Positions 1-6,374 of a DNA stretch of 12,868 bases are shown here, piece after piece. Location of the stretch: the NCBI GenBank assembly GCA_937928475.1, contig CALFVE010000327.1, positions 1 to 12,868 of the forward strand. The letters run 5' to 3'. The position numbers and the translations under genes were made by a program. Each line of letters starts with the position of its first letter. Positions within the stretch are counted from its first letter, which is position 1. The stretch is from an uncultured bacterium (GTDB lineage Bacteria; Armatimonadota; Zipacnadia; Zipacnadales; Zipacnadaceae). The notes below the pieces were generated by a model that searched no databases, was not told the DNA's origin, and saw only the letters and a program-made list of their open reading frames with translations.

Positions 1-949
1 ATTCGCCGAAGTGCTGGAACCACCAGTAATCATAGCGGTCGTTGTCCAGGTTGTCATATAGCCAGTGGATGGGCCGCCAGAACTCGCGCACATTCTGCGC
101 CGGGACCATGTACTCGTCCCAGGGGGTGAAATCCGGCTTGAGCAGCCAGTCCACCAGCGGCAGGGCCCGGGGATTGTGCGGGTCAAAGTCCGGGTGCAGG
201 ACGGTCTCGCCGTAGAAGTGAAAAGCCCACTCCGCGCCGGCGTACATGTGCTGGTCATAGACCTGGCCGTTCTCCGGCACAATCGCCGGGTCATGGCTGG
301 AGAAATCGCCGCAGATGAGCAGGTCGGGATGCCGCTCGCGCAGGAAGGCGATGGCGGCGGTGTGCTGGGCGACACCCTCGGGGCCCTGGGGGAACTCGCT
401 ATACTCCGGCTCGTTGTGCACCTCAACAAAGGCAATCCGGTCCTGGAGGCCCTCGCGCTCGACGGCTGCCAGCAGCCGGTCATGCTGCCGCGCCATGAGC
501 ATGAAACGCTCGTCCCGCGGGTAGTCCATGACCTCCGCGCGCAGAGCCGGGTCGGCGACATGCCAGGTGGAGTCCTGGTACTCCCAACTGGTGGGGATCA
601 CATAGAAGTCATCCCGGCGCGCGAGTTCCAGCAGGCGCAGCACCCGCTCCAGGACGTTGAGCCGGCAGCCGCGGGCCTGTCCCACCGTGCGCAGGTTCTG
701 GCCGTGTCCAGCGATCCAGGGACCGAACTCCACCTCGCCGCGCGGCTTGCCGTCGAGGGTGAAACACCAGTTGAGGCCGGCGTCAATCCGCACACAGTTG
801 AAGCCGCGCAGGGCCAGGCCCGCGCAACACGCCTCCAGGTCGTGATATGGTTCTCCTCGCCCCGCCGCGGCGATCCAGGCCCAGATATAGCAGCAGATAG
901 CGAGCCGGGGAGGCAGGTGGGAGGGAACAGACTGTATGCTCGCGGTCAT
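1..949 (-). CDS. Cellulase-like TIM-barrel glycoside hydrolase, 3'-truncated by window edge
   Basis: The frame reads from an ATG at 949 to the left edge (316 codons, no stop), so the C-terminal part is missing. An in-frame TGA lies three codons upstream, which makes this ATG the first possible start. AGGTGA sits six bases before it. The protein begins with a short lead, then HLPPRLAICC and a Trp-rich strand (residues 11-26). Residues 175-182 read VEVHNEPE, the strand-4 signature of clan GH-A, in which the Glu after Asn (E180) is the acid/base. DQHMY (232-236) fits strand 6. The second catalytic Glu expected on strand 7 would lie beyond the window. There is no clear signal peptide, which suggests a cytoplasmic enzyme or a non-classical fold variant. 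Family knowledge: such proteins are annotated as cellulase-like; the substrate is unknown. It lies 172 bases downstream of the E1 alpha gene on the same strand and may be co-transcribed. Confidence 0.85.
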   Translation of the reverse strand, partial: MTASIQSVPSHLPPRLAICCYIWAWIAAAGRGEPYHDLEACCAGLALRGFNCVRIDAGLNWCFTLDGKPRGEVEFGPWIAGHGQNLRTVGQARGCRLNVLERVLRLLELARRDDFYVIPTSWEYQDSTWHVADPALRAEVMDYPRDERFMLMARQHDRLLAAVEREGLQDRIAFVEVHNEPEYSEFPQGPEGVAQHTAAIAFLRERHPDLLICGDFSSHDPAIVPENGQVYDQHMYAGAEWAFHFYGETVLHPDFDPHNPRALPLVDWLLKPDFTPWDEYMVPAQNVREFWRPIHWLYDNLDNDRYDYWWFQHFGE

Positions 950-1059
950 GCAGAATCACCTGCTGGCTGTAACAAGGGACTTTGCGGGGCGCCACTGCGC
1001 GGCACAAGGTCCCTGCGTTTGGCGCTTTTCACTGGCGGCTGGCCCTTGCCTCCCTGCGA

Positions 1060-1100
1060 CCGCCAAGGCGGAACCGGACACCTGGGGGGGACGGACACCT
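1060..1100. repeat. Small hairpin and direct repeat between E1 alpha and the hydrolase gene
   Basis: The 172-base spacer at 950-1121 holds a CCGCC-AA-GGCGG hairpin (1060-1071). This is followed by two copies of CGGACACCT (1075-1083 and 1092-1100) separated by a run of G. Larger matching arms AGGGAC and GTCCCT also lie in the spacer. There is no gene and no T-rich terminator tail. It looks like intergenic repeat material, and its function is unknown. Confidence 0.4.
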
Positions 1101-1121
1101 CCTGCGCGGACTCGAGAAACG

Positions 1122-2066
1122 TCAGTCTGCGGGAGACGGCTCCGGGCTCTTCACGGCGAACTCCTCCGCCGCAATGACTTCCTCCTCGGCCCACCGCTCC
1201 GATTCGTCCAGCCGATCCGAGGTTACGCCCAGGCCGAGGAGCGCCGCTCGCATCCGGGGCAGGGGGTCGCGGGCCCGGCCCTCGGCCTCCTGCTCGGGCG
1301 TGCGATACTCGCACTCGTCGCTGCGGGAATGGCCGCATTGCCGCCAGGTCAAGGCCTCCACCAGCGTCGGTCCACCGCCGGCGCGGGCCCGGTCCACTGC
1401 CGCCTGGGTAGCCTCGCGCACCGCGAAGTAGTCGTTGCCATCCACGGTTACACCGGGCAACCCGTAGGCCGCCGCGCGTTCCGCGACCGAGGTCACCCGA
1501 AAGGCCTCACTGACCGGGGTGCTCATCGCATAGCCGTTGTTCTCGCAGAAGTAGATGACAGGGAGTTGCCAGATAGCGCCCAGGTTTACCGCCTCGTGAA
1601 AGGCCCCCTGGCCGGTAGCGCCATCGCCGAAGAAGCAGAGCACCACGCGGTCGGTCAGCAGGAGTTGCTGACTCAGAGCCGCACCGGTAGCGATTGGGAT
1701 CATGCCGCCGGTGATCCCGTTGGCGCCGAGGAAACCGATCTCAGGGCAGGACATGTGCTGGGAGCCGCTGCGCCCGGCGCAGTAGCCGGTGGCCTTCCCC
1801 AGGATCTCCGCCAGCACCTTGCGGGGATCGCCGCCTTTGGCGATCAGGTGTCCGTGGCCGCGATGGTTGGAGGTGACCCAGTCGTCCGGGCGCAGGGCGG
1901 CGATGGCACCTACCGCGCAGGCCTCCTGGCCGATGCAGAAGTGGGCGGTGCCGGGGACCTTGCCCTCGGCGAATAGGTCGCTCAGCCGCTGCTCAAAGCG
2001 GCGAATCAGGTACATCAGGTGATAGTGCTGAACTAGTTCCTCTAGTTCGTATTCGCAGGCGACCGT
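1122..2066 (-). CDS. Thiamine-diphosphate-dependent 2-oxoacid dehydrogenase E1 component, alpha subunit
   Basis: E1 alpha subunits bind thiamine diphosphate and, with E1 beta, decarboxylate pyruvate, acetoin or branched-chain 2-oxoacids for transfer to an E2 lipoyl domain. Numbered from the internal ATG at 2015, the protein shows HRGHGH (51-56), GRSGSQH (81-87), the ThDP/Mg motif from GDG (130-132) to ENN (158-160), and the loop GHSRSDE (228-234). All are typical of the PDH/BCDH/acetoin E1 alpha family. An ATG start would give 297 residues and cut the first conserved helix. The open frame continues upstream as YELEELVQHYHL, which is what family members have before MYLIRRFEQ. The only start suitably spaced from the strong GGAGGTGA at 2073-2080 is an ACG at 2066-2064, giving 314 residues. 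No ATG, GTG or TTG lies between the in-frame TGA (2075-2073) and 2015. No E1 beta, E2 or E3 is visible beside it. Substrate is unassigned. The family call is firm and the start is uncertain. Confidence 0.9.
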   Translation of the reverse strand, partial: TVACEYELEELVQHYHLMYLIRRFEQRLSDLFAEGKVPGTAHFCIGQEACAVGAIAALRPDDWVTSNHRGHGHLIAKGGDPRKVLAEILGKATGYCAGRSGSQHMSCPEIGFLGANGITGGMIPIATGAALSQQLLLTDRVVLCFFGDGATGQGAFHEAVNLGAIWQLPVIYFCENNGYAMSTPVSEAFRVTSVAERAAAYGLPGVTVDGNDYFAVREATQAAVDRARAGGGPTLVEALTWRQCGHSRSDECEYRTPEQEAEGRARDPLPRMRAALLGLGVTSDRLDESERWAEEEVIAAEEFAVKSPEPSPAD

Positions 2067-2072
2067 GTTGCT

Positions 2073-2080
2073 TCACCTCC
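2073..2080 (-). promoter_or_regulatory. Strong Shine-Dalgarno pointing to an ACG start
   Basis: On the minus strand this reads GGAGGTGA. Six bases separate it from the ACG at 2066-2064. It is about 57 bases from the first in-frame ATG (2015), too far to serve that codon. It therefore supports the longer E1 alpha protein. Confidence 0.65.
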
Positions 2081-2191
2081 GACTCCCCTTGGTCAAAGGC
2101 TCGCCCCCCTGGCAGGGCCGCGAGGAACGGCCTGACCGCCGGGAGGCGCGGCAATCCCGCCCGTCTGCGGCGAAGCGAAGCGGCGGCGTGC

Positions 2192-3304
2192 TCACGGCTT
2201 CCTCAGGAGCGCCTTCGCCTTCCGGAAACCCTCCCTCTCTTCAACGAGGACCTCCGCACCGGCCGGCTGATTCCGCAGTTCGCCCAGGGCGACAGCTACA
2301 CGCAGGGCGAACTGCGCGCCAAAGGCGTAGTACGGAGATTCACCTGGCGCGCGCTGCGCGCGCCAGCCCTGCCCTGCGAGAGAGGGAGACGCAGTGACGC
2401 TGCCTTCTAGCGCTGCAACGCCTTGCTGCGCCTGCTCTATCTCTTGTAGGCGCGCAACTTCATGTTCCGCCCGCCGTTGCTCAGCCTGCCGTTCCTTGGT
2501 CAGGGCCGTCGGCGGCGAGACTGCCGCGAGTTCCGCCAGCACCGACGCGCCCCGAGTGTGGGCGAACTCCGCCCTCTCCAGCAGGAACACCGCCGCCGCC
2601 TCGATAGGACAGGCCGCCAAGCCTCTGTCCCCTCCGCTCCCCTCCACCGGCCACCGACCACCGACCATAGACCTCACCAGCGGCTCGCTCAACGCCTCGA
2701 CGCCGCCCACCAGCATCGCGTCTACCGTCCCCCGCCGCAGGAGATCGCAGGCCCAGTAAAGCGCCGAGGCGGCCGAGAGGCCCCCGTCGGTGAAGGTGGC
2801 TCCCGGCGCGCGGATGCCCCACTCAATCGCGATCAGGCTGGCCGGTGCGTTGACGAAGGAATGCATGAACAGGAGCGGGGAGGCGAGCCGCGCCCCCTTG
2901 GTCTGCACGCGTTGGGTGTTGGCGTACATGGAGTCCAGGCAGCCGTACGCCGTGCCCAGCCCCAGGCCAATCCTGTCCGCTAGCGCAGGCGTCTCGCCTG
3001 CGGCCGCCTCACCCCCTGACCCCTTCTCCCGCCGGGAGAGGGGGAGTCGGAGGAGGCGGTTCTCGTCCAGCAGGCCGCCCTCCCGCAGGGCCAGCGCCGC
3101 CGCCACCAGCGCCAGCTCCGAGCAACGGTCCAAATACGTCTTCTCGGAGGGCAGATACTGGCCCAGGTCCACCTTTGGACACTTCGCAGGGGAGGGCAAC
3201 TCCTCCTCCGAGGCCAGACCGTCAAGAAGCGCCTCCAAGCCCAGGCCCCAGGGCGTGATAGCGCCGACGGAGGTAACAATCACGCTGTCGCCTGAAGTAT
3301 CCAT
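2192..3304 (-). CDS. Beta-ketoacyl-synthase-like protein without active-site Cys (chain-length-factor-like)
   Basis: The N-terminal lobe is recognisable. VIVTSVGAITPWG (8-20) matches the thiolase-fold start. RIGLGLGTAYG (111-121) matches the strand before the dimer loop. A segment around 165-205 ends in LVGGVEALSE. Where a catalytic KS has TACAS, this protein reads TDGGLSA (172-178), so the nucleophile position aligns with Gly175. The C-terminal lobe is short, and the two catalytic His motifs (HGTGT and KxxxGH) are absent. Loss of Cys and a reduced second lobe are features of chain-length-factor or scaffold partners in type II systems. It starts at ATG 3304, only 18 bases after the stop of the Asp-box gene, with a weak GGGT-like site. 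Two stretches look like captured repeats. One is about residues 85-108, with the hairpins at 2984-3002 and 3020-3044. The other is about 268-323, with the palindrome at 2446-2472 and the hairpin at 2344-2366. A catalytic role is unlikely. Pairing with the upstream FabF is inference. Confidence 0.75.
   Translation of the reverse strand: MDTSGDSVIVTSVGAITPWGLGLEALLDGLASEEELPSPAKCPKVDLGQYLPSEKTYLDRCSELALVAAALALREGGLLDENRLLRLPLSRREKGSGGEAAAGETPALADRIGLGLGTAYGCLDSMYANTQRVQTKGARLASPLLFMHSFVNAPASLIAIEWGIRAPGATFTDGGLSAASALYWACDLLRRGTVDAMLVGGVEALSEPLVRSMVGGRWPVEGSGGDRGLAACPIEAAAVFLLERAEFAHTRGASVLAELAAVSPPTALTKERQAEQRRAEHEVARLQEIEQAQQGVAALEGSVTASPSLAGQGWRAQRAPGESPYYAFGAQFALRVAVALGELRNQPAGAEVLVEEREGFRKAKALLRKP
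2344..2366. repeat. Perfect 11-bp-stem hairpin inside the KS-like gene
   Basis: The arms CTGGCGCGCGC and GCGCGCGCCAG are exact reverse complements separated by a single T. The hairpin lies in the coding region of the C-terminal part of the KS-like protein (about residues 313-321) and keeps the reading frame. It is followed by CCCTGCGAGAGAGGGA, which is close to CCCTGCCAGAGAGGGA at about 10618 in the odd tail of another gene. Confidence 0.7.
2446..2472 (-). repeat. Palindromic repeat family 1, copy in the KS-like gene
   Basis: Read on the minus strand it starts GGGCGGAACATGAAGTT and ends GCCTAC. It matches the fabF copy at 5726-5752 at 22 of 27 positions. It is translated in frame as part of RRAEHEVARL. 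The right arm (TTGCGCGCC) has decayed compared with the consensus GTTCCGCCC. Confidence 0.65.
2984..3002. repeat. Short palindrome CGCAGGCG/CGCCTGCG inside the KS-like gene
   Basis: Eight-base arms CGCAGGCG and CGCCTGCG surround TCT. The element encodes part of the segment GETPALAD in the KS-like protein, just before the conserved strand RIGLGLGT. It sits next to the hairpin at 3020-3044, and together they form the insertion at this loop. Confidence 0.6.
3020..3044. repeat. Hairpin CCCCTTCTCCCG/CGGGAGAGGGG inside the KS-like gene
   Basis: Twelve paired positions (one G-T wobble) surround a single C. The element encodes LSRREKGS in the KS-like protein. It is similar in kind to the 4673-4696 hairpin downstream of fabF (pyrimidine-rich arm, purine-rich arm). 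This suggests a dispersed repeat rather than a conserved part of the protein. Confidence 0.6.
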
Positions 3305-3322
3305 GTCAACCCAGATGCTGCG

Positions 3323-4510
3323 TCAACTGCCGAGCTCCCGCCGGCGACAGTGCAGCGCCCCGGACTTAGCGATTGAGACAACAGCGTACGACTCCGTCCC
3401 GGCCACGCCTGCCGCCCAGCAGGCGCCGTCCGACGGCTCGGTCAGCCGCTCCGGCGGTCCCCACGTTAGCCCGCAGTCCGACGAGGTCATGTAGTAGACC
3501 GAATGGGGCCGGTCGGGGCCTTCCGGCGAATCCGTCCAGGCCAGGTGCACCCGCGCGCCGCAGGCGTAACTCTTTGCGTGGGTTGCCCAACTGCGCGGCA
3601 CGTTCACAAAGGTAAGACGCTTCGGCTCGGCCCAAGTCTCCCCCTTGTCCTGCGAAACCGCGGCGAAAAGCGCCGCGTCGCCCTCCCAGTTGCGCCCGTT
3701 GAATACCTGCCCGTCCTCCCAGAGGCAGCAGACCCGGCCCTGCGCGTCGGCGACAATCTGCGGATGCCGCGTGTGGGTCGGCGCGCGCGTCAGGCGCACC
3801 TCCGGCTCCCAGGTCCTCCCGCCGTCGGTCGAGCGCCGGTAGTAGATGTCCCAGTCCCACTCCTGCCGCGCGTTGCGCCGGTCAAACCAGGTGACGTGGA
3901 CAAAGTCGCCGGACACGGCAATCGCCGGGCGCATGGCGGTGGCCTCCGGCTCGGTCAGGCGAATTATCGGCTCCCAGGCCTCGCCGCCGGCGGCGGAGCG
4001 CAGGTGGTAGATCTCGCCCCAGGTGTGCAGCCCGCCAGGGGTAGGGTTGGCCGAGCGATGACTGGCCCAGGCCACATGCACCTCACCGTCGCCGATCGCC
4101 GTCGCCAGCCGGAAGAGGTGGACGCCAGGCGTGAGCCGCTGGTCCGCGCCCCAGGTCTCCCCGCCATCGAGGGAGCGCTTGTGGAAGACCTCCCAGGTTC
4201 CGTGGCGGCTGTCCGGCCAGATGAGGTGCAGAGCGGAGCCGCACACCTCGAGGGAGCAGGGATAGTGCGCCGTGCCGCTGGCGACGACTTCTACCAACCT
4301 TCCCCAGGTCTCGCGCCGATCCAGGGAGCGCCGATAATAGAGGCGCTGCGCGCGCTCCCAGACGGCGTGGACGGTATCGCCTTCCACGGCCAGCGGATGC
4401 GTTCCCCCGGGAGACCCGGTGGCCTCGGTCTCGCTGAGAGAGGAGAGCGGAGTCCAGTGCGACTCAGAAGATGCGCCAGCGCTCTGGGGATTGTCGGGTT
4501 CGGTCACCAT
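3323..4510 (-). CDS. Six-Asp-box (BNR) sialidase-fold protein
   Basis: From ATG 4510 the protein is 395 residues and is built from repeated beta-propeller blades. Asp boxes of the type S-x-D-x-G-x-T-W lie at residues 62-69 (SLDRRETW), 113-120 (SLDGGETW), 172-179 (SAAGGEAW, missing the Asp), 227-234 (STDGGRTW), 286-293 (SQDKGETW) and 343-350 (SSDCGLTW). Six evenly spaced boxes fit a six-bladed sialidase-like propeller. There is no signal peptide, and I cannot assign the Arg triad of true sialidases, so a glycan-binding or unknown hydrolytic role is as likely as sialidase activity. A GTG at 4570 in the same frame would add 20 residues. Those codons run through the palindromic repeat at 4525-4550, so ATG 4510 is preferred, although it has no clear Shine-Dalgarno. 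It lies between the two ketoacyl synthase genes, and its stop is 18 bases before the next start. Confidence 0.82.
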   Translation of the reverse strand: MVTEPDNPQSAGASSESHWTPLSSLSETEATGSPGGTHPLAVEGDTVHAVWERAQRLYYRRSLDRRETWGRLVEVVASGTAHYPCSLEVCGSALHLIWPDSRHGTWEVFHKRSLDGGETWGADQRLTPGVHLFRLATAIGDGEVHVAWASHRSANPTPGGLHTWGEIYHLRSAAGGEAWEPIIRLTEPEATAMRPAIAVSGDFVHVTWFDRRNARQEWDWDIYYRRSTDGGRTWEPEVRLTRAPTHTRHPQIVADAQGRVCCLWEDGQVFNGRNWEGDAALFAAVSQDKGETWAEPKRLTFVNVPRSWATHAKSYACGARVHLAWTDSPEGPDRPHSVYYMTSSDCGLTWGPPERLTEPSDGACWAAGVAGTESYAVVSIAKSGALHCRRRELGS

Positions 4511-4524
4511 CAGAAATGTGCCCG

Positions 4525-4550
4525 GTAGGGGCGGAACTTCAGCTCCGCCG
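4525..4550 (-). repeat. Palindromic repeat family 1, copy at the 5' end of the Asp-box gene
   Basis: On the minus strand it reads as left arm CGGCGGAGC, then TGAA, then right arm GTTCCGCCCCTAC. It matches the other family members apart from a one-base deletion in the centre. It ends 14 bases before the chosen ATG (4510). It either forms part of the leader or, if GTG 4570 is the start, encodes part of the N-terminus. Confidence 0.65.
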
Positions 4551-4672
4551 GCTGTTCGCGAGGCTGGCACTTCGCGTGCCGCCCGGTCGTGATGGGTGCG
4601 GCTGCGCGGCCGGGAGGGAGTGGCGTAGCGCCAGGCGGAACAGAACCCTCTCTTCCGACCTAGACGCCGGTT

Positions 4673-4696
4673 CTCTCCCCCGCAAGCGGGGGAGAG
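4673..4696. repeat. Perfect 11-bp-stem hairpin downstream of fabF
   Basis: The arms CTCTCCCCCGC and GCGGGGGAGAG are exact reverse complements around AA. The hairpin lies 53 bases past the fabF stop, in the 238-base gap before the Asp-box gene. No T run follows on the minus strand, so a classical Rho-independent terminator is doubtful. A dispersed repeat or an mRNA-stabilising 3' hairpin fits as well. Two smaller hairpins in the same gap are GGCAC/GTGCC at 4566-4580 and TGGCG/CGCCA at 4621-4633. Confidence 0.6.
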
Positions 4697-4748
4697 TGTG
4701 GAGTCACCGAAGGGTCCGCGGCCTTGGCCGGGATACCCTGCCCCCCGC

Positions 4749-6113
4749 TCACGTGTCGTGTCTCGCGACCTGTCCGCTCACCACTTTCCCCAACACCACC
4801 GCCGCATTGCTCCCGCCGATCCCCGCCGAAATGCTGACTGCGTGGCGAATCTCCTGCTTCTGCGCCACGTTGGGTACGTAGTCCAGGTCGCAGGCGGGAT
4901 CGCGCTCCTCAAAGTTTACCGTCGGCGGCAAGACCCCCTCGCGCAGAGCCAGCACGGTCGCAATGACCTCGATGGCCCCCGCCGCGCCCATCATGTGCCC
5001 GATGGCGCCCTTGATGCTGCTCACCGGCGTCTCATAGGCGTGCGCGCCCAGGACCGCTTTGATCGCTTCGGTCTCCGCTGGGTCGTGGTGCTCGGTGCCG
5101 GTGCCGTGGGCGTTGATGTAGTCCACCCGCTCCGGCGGTAGGTTCGCCTCCTCCAGCGCCCGACGCAGGACACTTGCCATCCCAGCGCCGCCCTCGTCCG
5201 GCGCGGTTATATGGAAAGCGTTGTTGTTCTGCCAGGAGCCGAGCACTTCCGCGACCGGCTCCGCCCCGCGCGCCTGGGCGTGCTCCAGGTCCTCCACCAC
5301 CACCATCGCCGCGCCCTCGCTGAACAGCGTCCCCGAGCGGTTCTTGCTGAAGGGACGGATGTCTTCGGCGGTGATGGTGTGCAGGACCGAGAGGCCGGCC
5401 AGGTGCGAGGGCGCCAGGCAGTCATGCCCGCCGGCGAGCATGGTCTCCGCGTCGCCGGCCTTGATGAGGTCGGCGGCCATGCCGATGGCGGCTGCTCCCG
5501 AAGCGCAGGCGATAGAGAGCGTCAGCACCGGCCCGCTCAGCGGCACGATCTGCCCCAAGTACTCCGCCGCGGTGTCGAAGCGGAACTCGCGGAGCATCTC
5601 CGGATCAACCGGCGGCTCGCGCAGGGAATGGGCGAACTCCTCCCAGGCCTCGGCCCCGCCGAAGTTGGTGGAGAGGACGGCGCCCAGGCGCGAGTCGCCA
5701 GTCGCGAGTCGCGAGTGATCAGGCTGTGGGGGTGGAACTCCATGTTCCGCCCGTCGTTTCTCCCCCGTCGGCTCATCAGCAACGCCACCCTCACAACCAC
5801 CACCGGGCGGCAGATGAAGTGCCGCCCCTACGGCGGAAACCGCGGGCAGGGCGGCTTGCTCTAGCGCCTCCTTCGTCGCTGCCAGGAGAAACTGCGTGGC
5901 CCGGTCCGGCTCGTGCGACAGGCCGTACTCGGCGGGGTCAAAGACCCAGCCCTCGATCTCCCCGGCCAGGTCATTGCGCAGGCCGGTGGGGTCAAACAGC
6001 GTGATCGGCCGCAGGCCTCGCTCCCCCGCGATGAGCCGCCGCCAGAACTCGGCCACATTCAGGCCCAGCGGAGTCACCGCCCCCAGGCCGGTTATCACGG
6101 CGCGTCTGGTCAA
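4749..6113 (-). CDS. fabF: Beta-ketoacyl-ACP synthase II (FabF type)
   Basis: This enzyme condenses malonyl-ACP with an acyl-ACP in fatty acid or polyketide chain elongation. The catalytic set is complete: Cys203 in SIACASG, His336 in NAHGTGTEHHD and His373 in KGAIGHMMGAAGA. MTRRAVITGLGAVTPLG (1-17) is the usual start and ISAGIGGSNAAVVL (428-441) the usual end. The start codon is TTG at 6113, with GAGG seven bases upstream and an in-frame TGA just before it, so no other start fits. The protein has 454 residues against about 410 for the family. The excess is a low-complexity segment at about residues 92-141, between the helix ALEQAALP and the strand RLGAVLSTNFGG. At DNA level that segment consists of two palindromic repeats and a heptamer tract (5684-5831). 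The neighbouring Cys-less KS suggests a heterodimer or specialised chain-building system, but no ACP or reductase gene is visible. Confidence 0.92.
   Translation of the reverse strand: MTRRAVITGLGAVTPLGLNVAEFWRRLIAGERGLRPITLFDPTGLRNDLAGEIEGWVFDPAEYGLSHEPDRATQFLLAATKEALEQAALPAVSAVGAALHLPPGGGCEGGVADEPTGEKRRAEHGVPPPQPDHSRLATGDSRLGAVLSTNFGGAEAWEEFAHSLREPPVDPEMLREFRFDTAAEYLGQIVPLSGPVLTLSIACASGAAAIGMAADLIKAGDAETMLAGGHDCLAPSHLAGLSVLHTITAEDIRPFSKNRSGTLFSEGAAMVVVEDLEHAQARGAEPVAEVLGSWQNNNAFHITAPDEGGAGMASVLRRALEEANLPPERVDYINAHGTGTEHHDPAETEAIKAVLGAHAYETPVSSIKGAIGHMMGAAGAIEVIATVLALREGVLPPTVNFEERDPACDLDYVPNVAQKQEIRHAVSISAGIGGSNAAVVLGKVVSGQVARHDT
5684..5718. repeat. Heptamer tandem repeat inside fabF
   Basis: Five 7-base units on the plus strand: CCAGGCG, CGAGTCG, CCAGTCG, CGAGTCG, CGAGTGA. 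On the coding strand they encode HSRLATGDSRLG, the end of the extra segment in FabF. Related tracts lie at 6128-6162 and 7462-7482, all in the same orientation. Confidence 0.8.
5726..5752 (-). repeat. Palindromic repeat family 1, fabF copy A
   Basis: The minus strand starts GGGCGGAACATGGAGTTCC and ends CCCCCAC. Arms GGGCGGAAC and GTTCCACCC pair with one mismatch. It encodes RAEHGVPPP in FabF, in the same frame as the copy in the KS-like gene. Seven bases separate it from the heptamer tract at 5684-5718. Confidence 0.7.
5805..5831 (+). repeat. Palindromic repeat family 1, fabF copy B (opposite orientation)
   Basis: The plus strand reads GGGCGGCAGATGAAGTGCCG and ends CCCCTAC. It matches copy A at 21 of 27 positions but is inverted relative to it, 52 bases away. 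Arms GGGCGGCA and TGCCGCCC pair perfectly. It encodes VGAALHLPP at the start of the extra segment of FabF. Confidence 0.7.
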
Positions 6114-6127
6114 AGCACAACCTCAAG

Positions 6128-6162
6128 CAAGTCGCCAGTTGCCAATCGCGGATCGCGCGTCC
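6128..6162. repeat. Degenerate heptamer tandem repeat in the fabF leader
   Basis: Five 7-base units on the plus strand: CAAGTCG, CCAGTTG, CCAATCG, CGGATCG, CGCGTCC. It shares its unit and orientation with the tract inside fabF. It ends 14 bases upstream of the TTG start of fabF, next to the GAGG ribosome binding site. Confidence 0.7.
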
Positions 6163-6374
6163 TCGGCAGGGGCCAGGCTGCGGCCGCCAACCAGAGAGCA
6201 CGGCGCGGTCTGCAGCCTGGTTTTCTCCGGTAAAGGAAGGAACACCTCTCGCGGAGAGGAGGTTGCGCGGGCAGCGCGGAGAATAAGGGCAGGCAGTGCG
6301 CGCAGCAAGGTGCAGATGCGGGCTTGCCTTGCGGGCCGACCAGACCAGGTCTCGCCGGTTCCGCCGCACGTTGA

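Noticed and set aside
65..1177. Long plus-strand open frame opposite the cellulase-like gene
   Set aside because: It is antisense to a frame with clear GH-A motifs and a good ribosome binding site. GC-rich DNA gives long shadow frames, and the product has no recognisable motif.
936..1976. Plus-strand open frame opposite E1 alpha
   Set aside because: The opposite strand encodes unmistakable thiamine-diphosphate motifs. The plus-strand product is low-complexity Ala/Gly/Arg text.
3503..4528. Plus-strand 341-residue frame opposite the Asp-box protein
   Set aside because: The minus strand has six regular Asp boxes; the plus-strand frame is a composition shadow.
4511..4570. GTG start at 4570 for the Asp-box protein
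   Set aside because: The added residues come from the palindromic repeat and do not resemble a signal peptide or a propeller blade. It remains possible because ATG 4510 lacks a clear ribosome binding site.
4673..4696. Rho-independent terminator call
   Set aside because: The stem is strong but neither strand has the following T run, so it was listed as a repeat instead.
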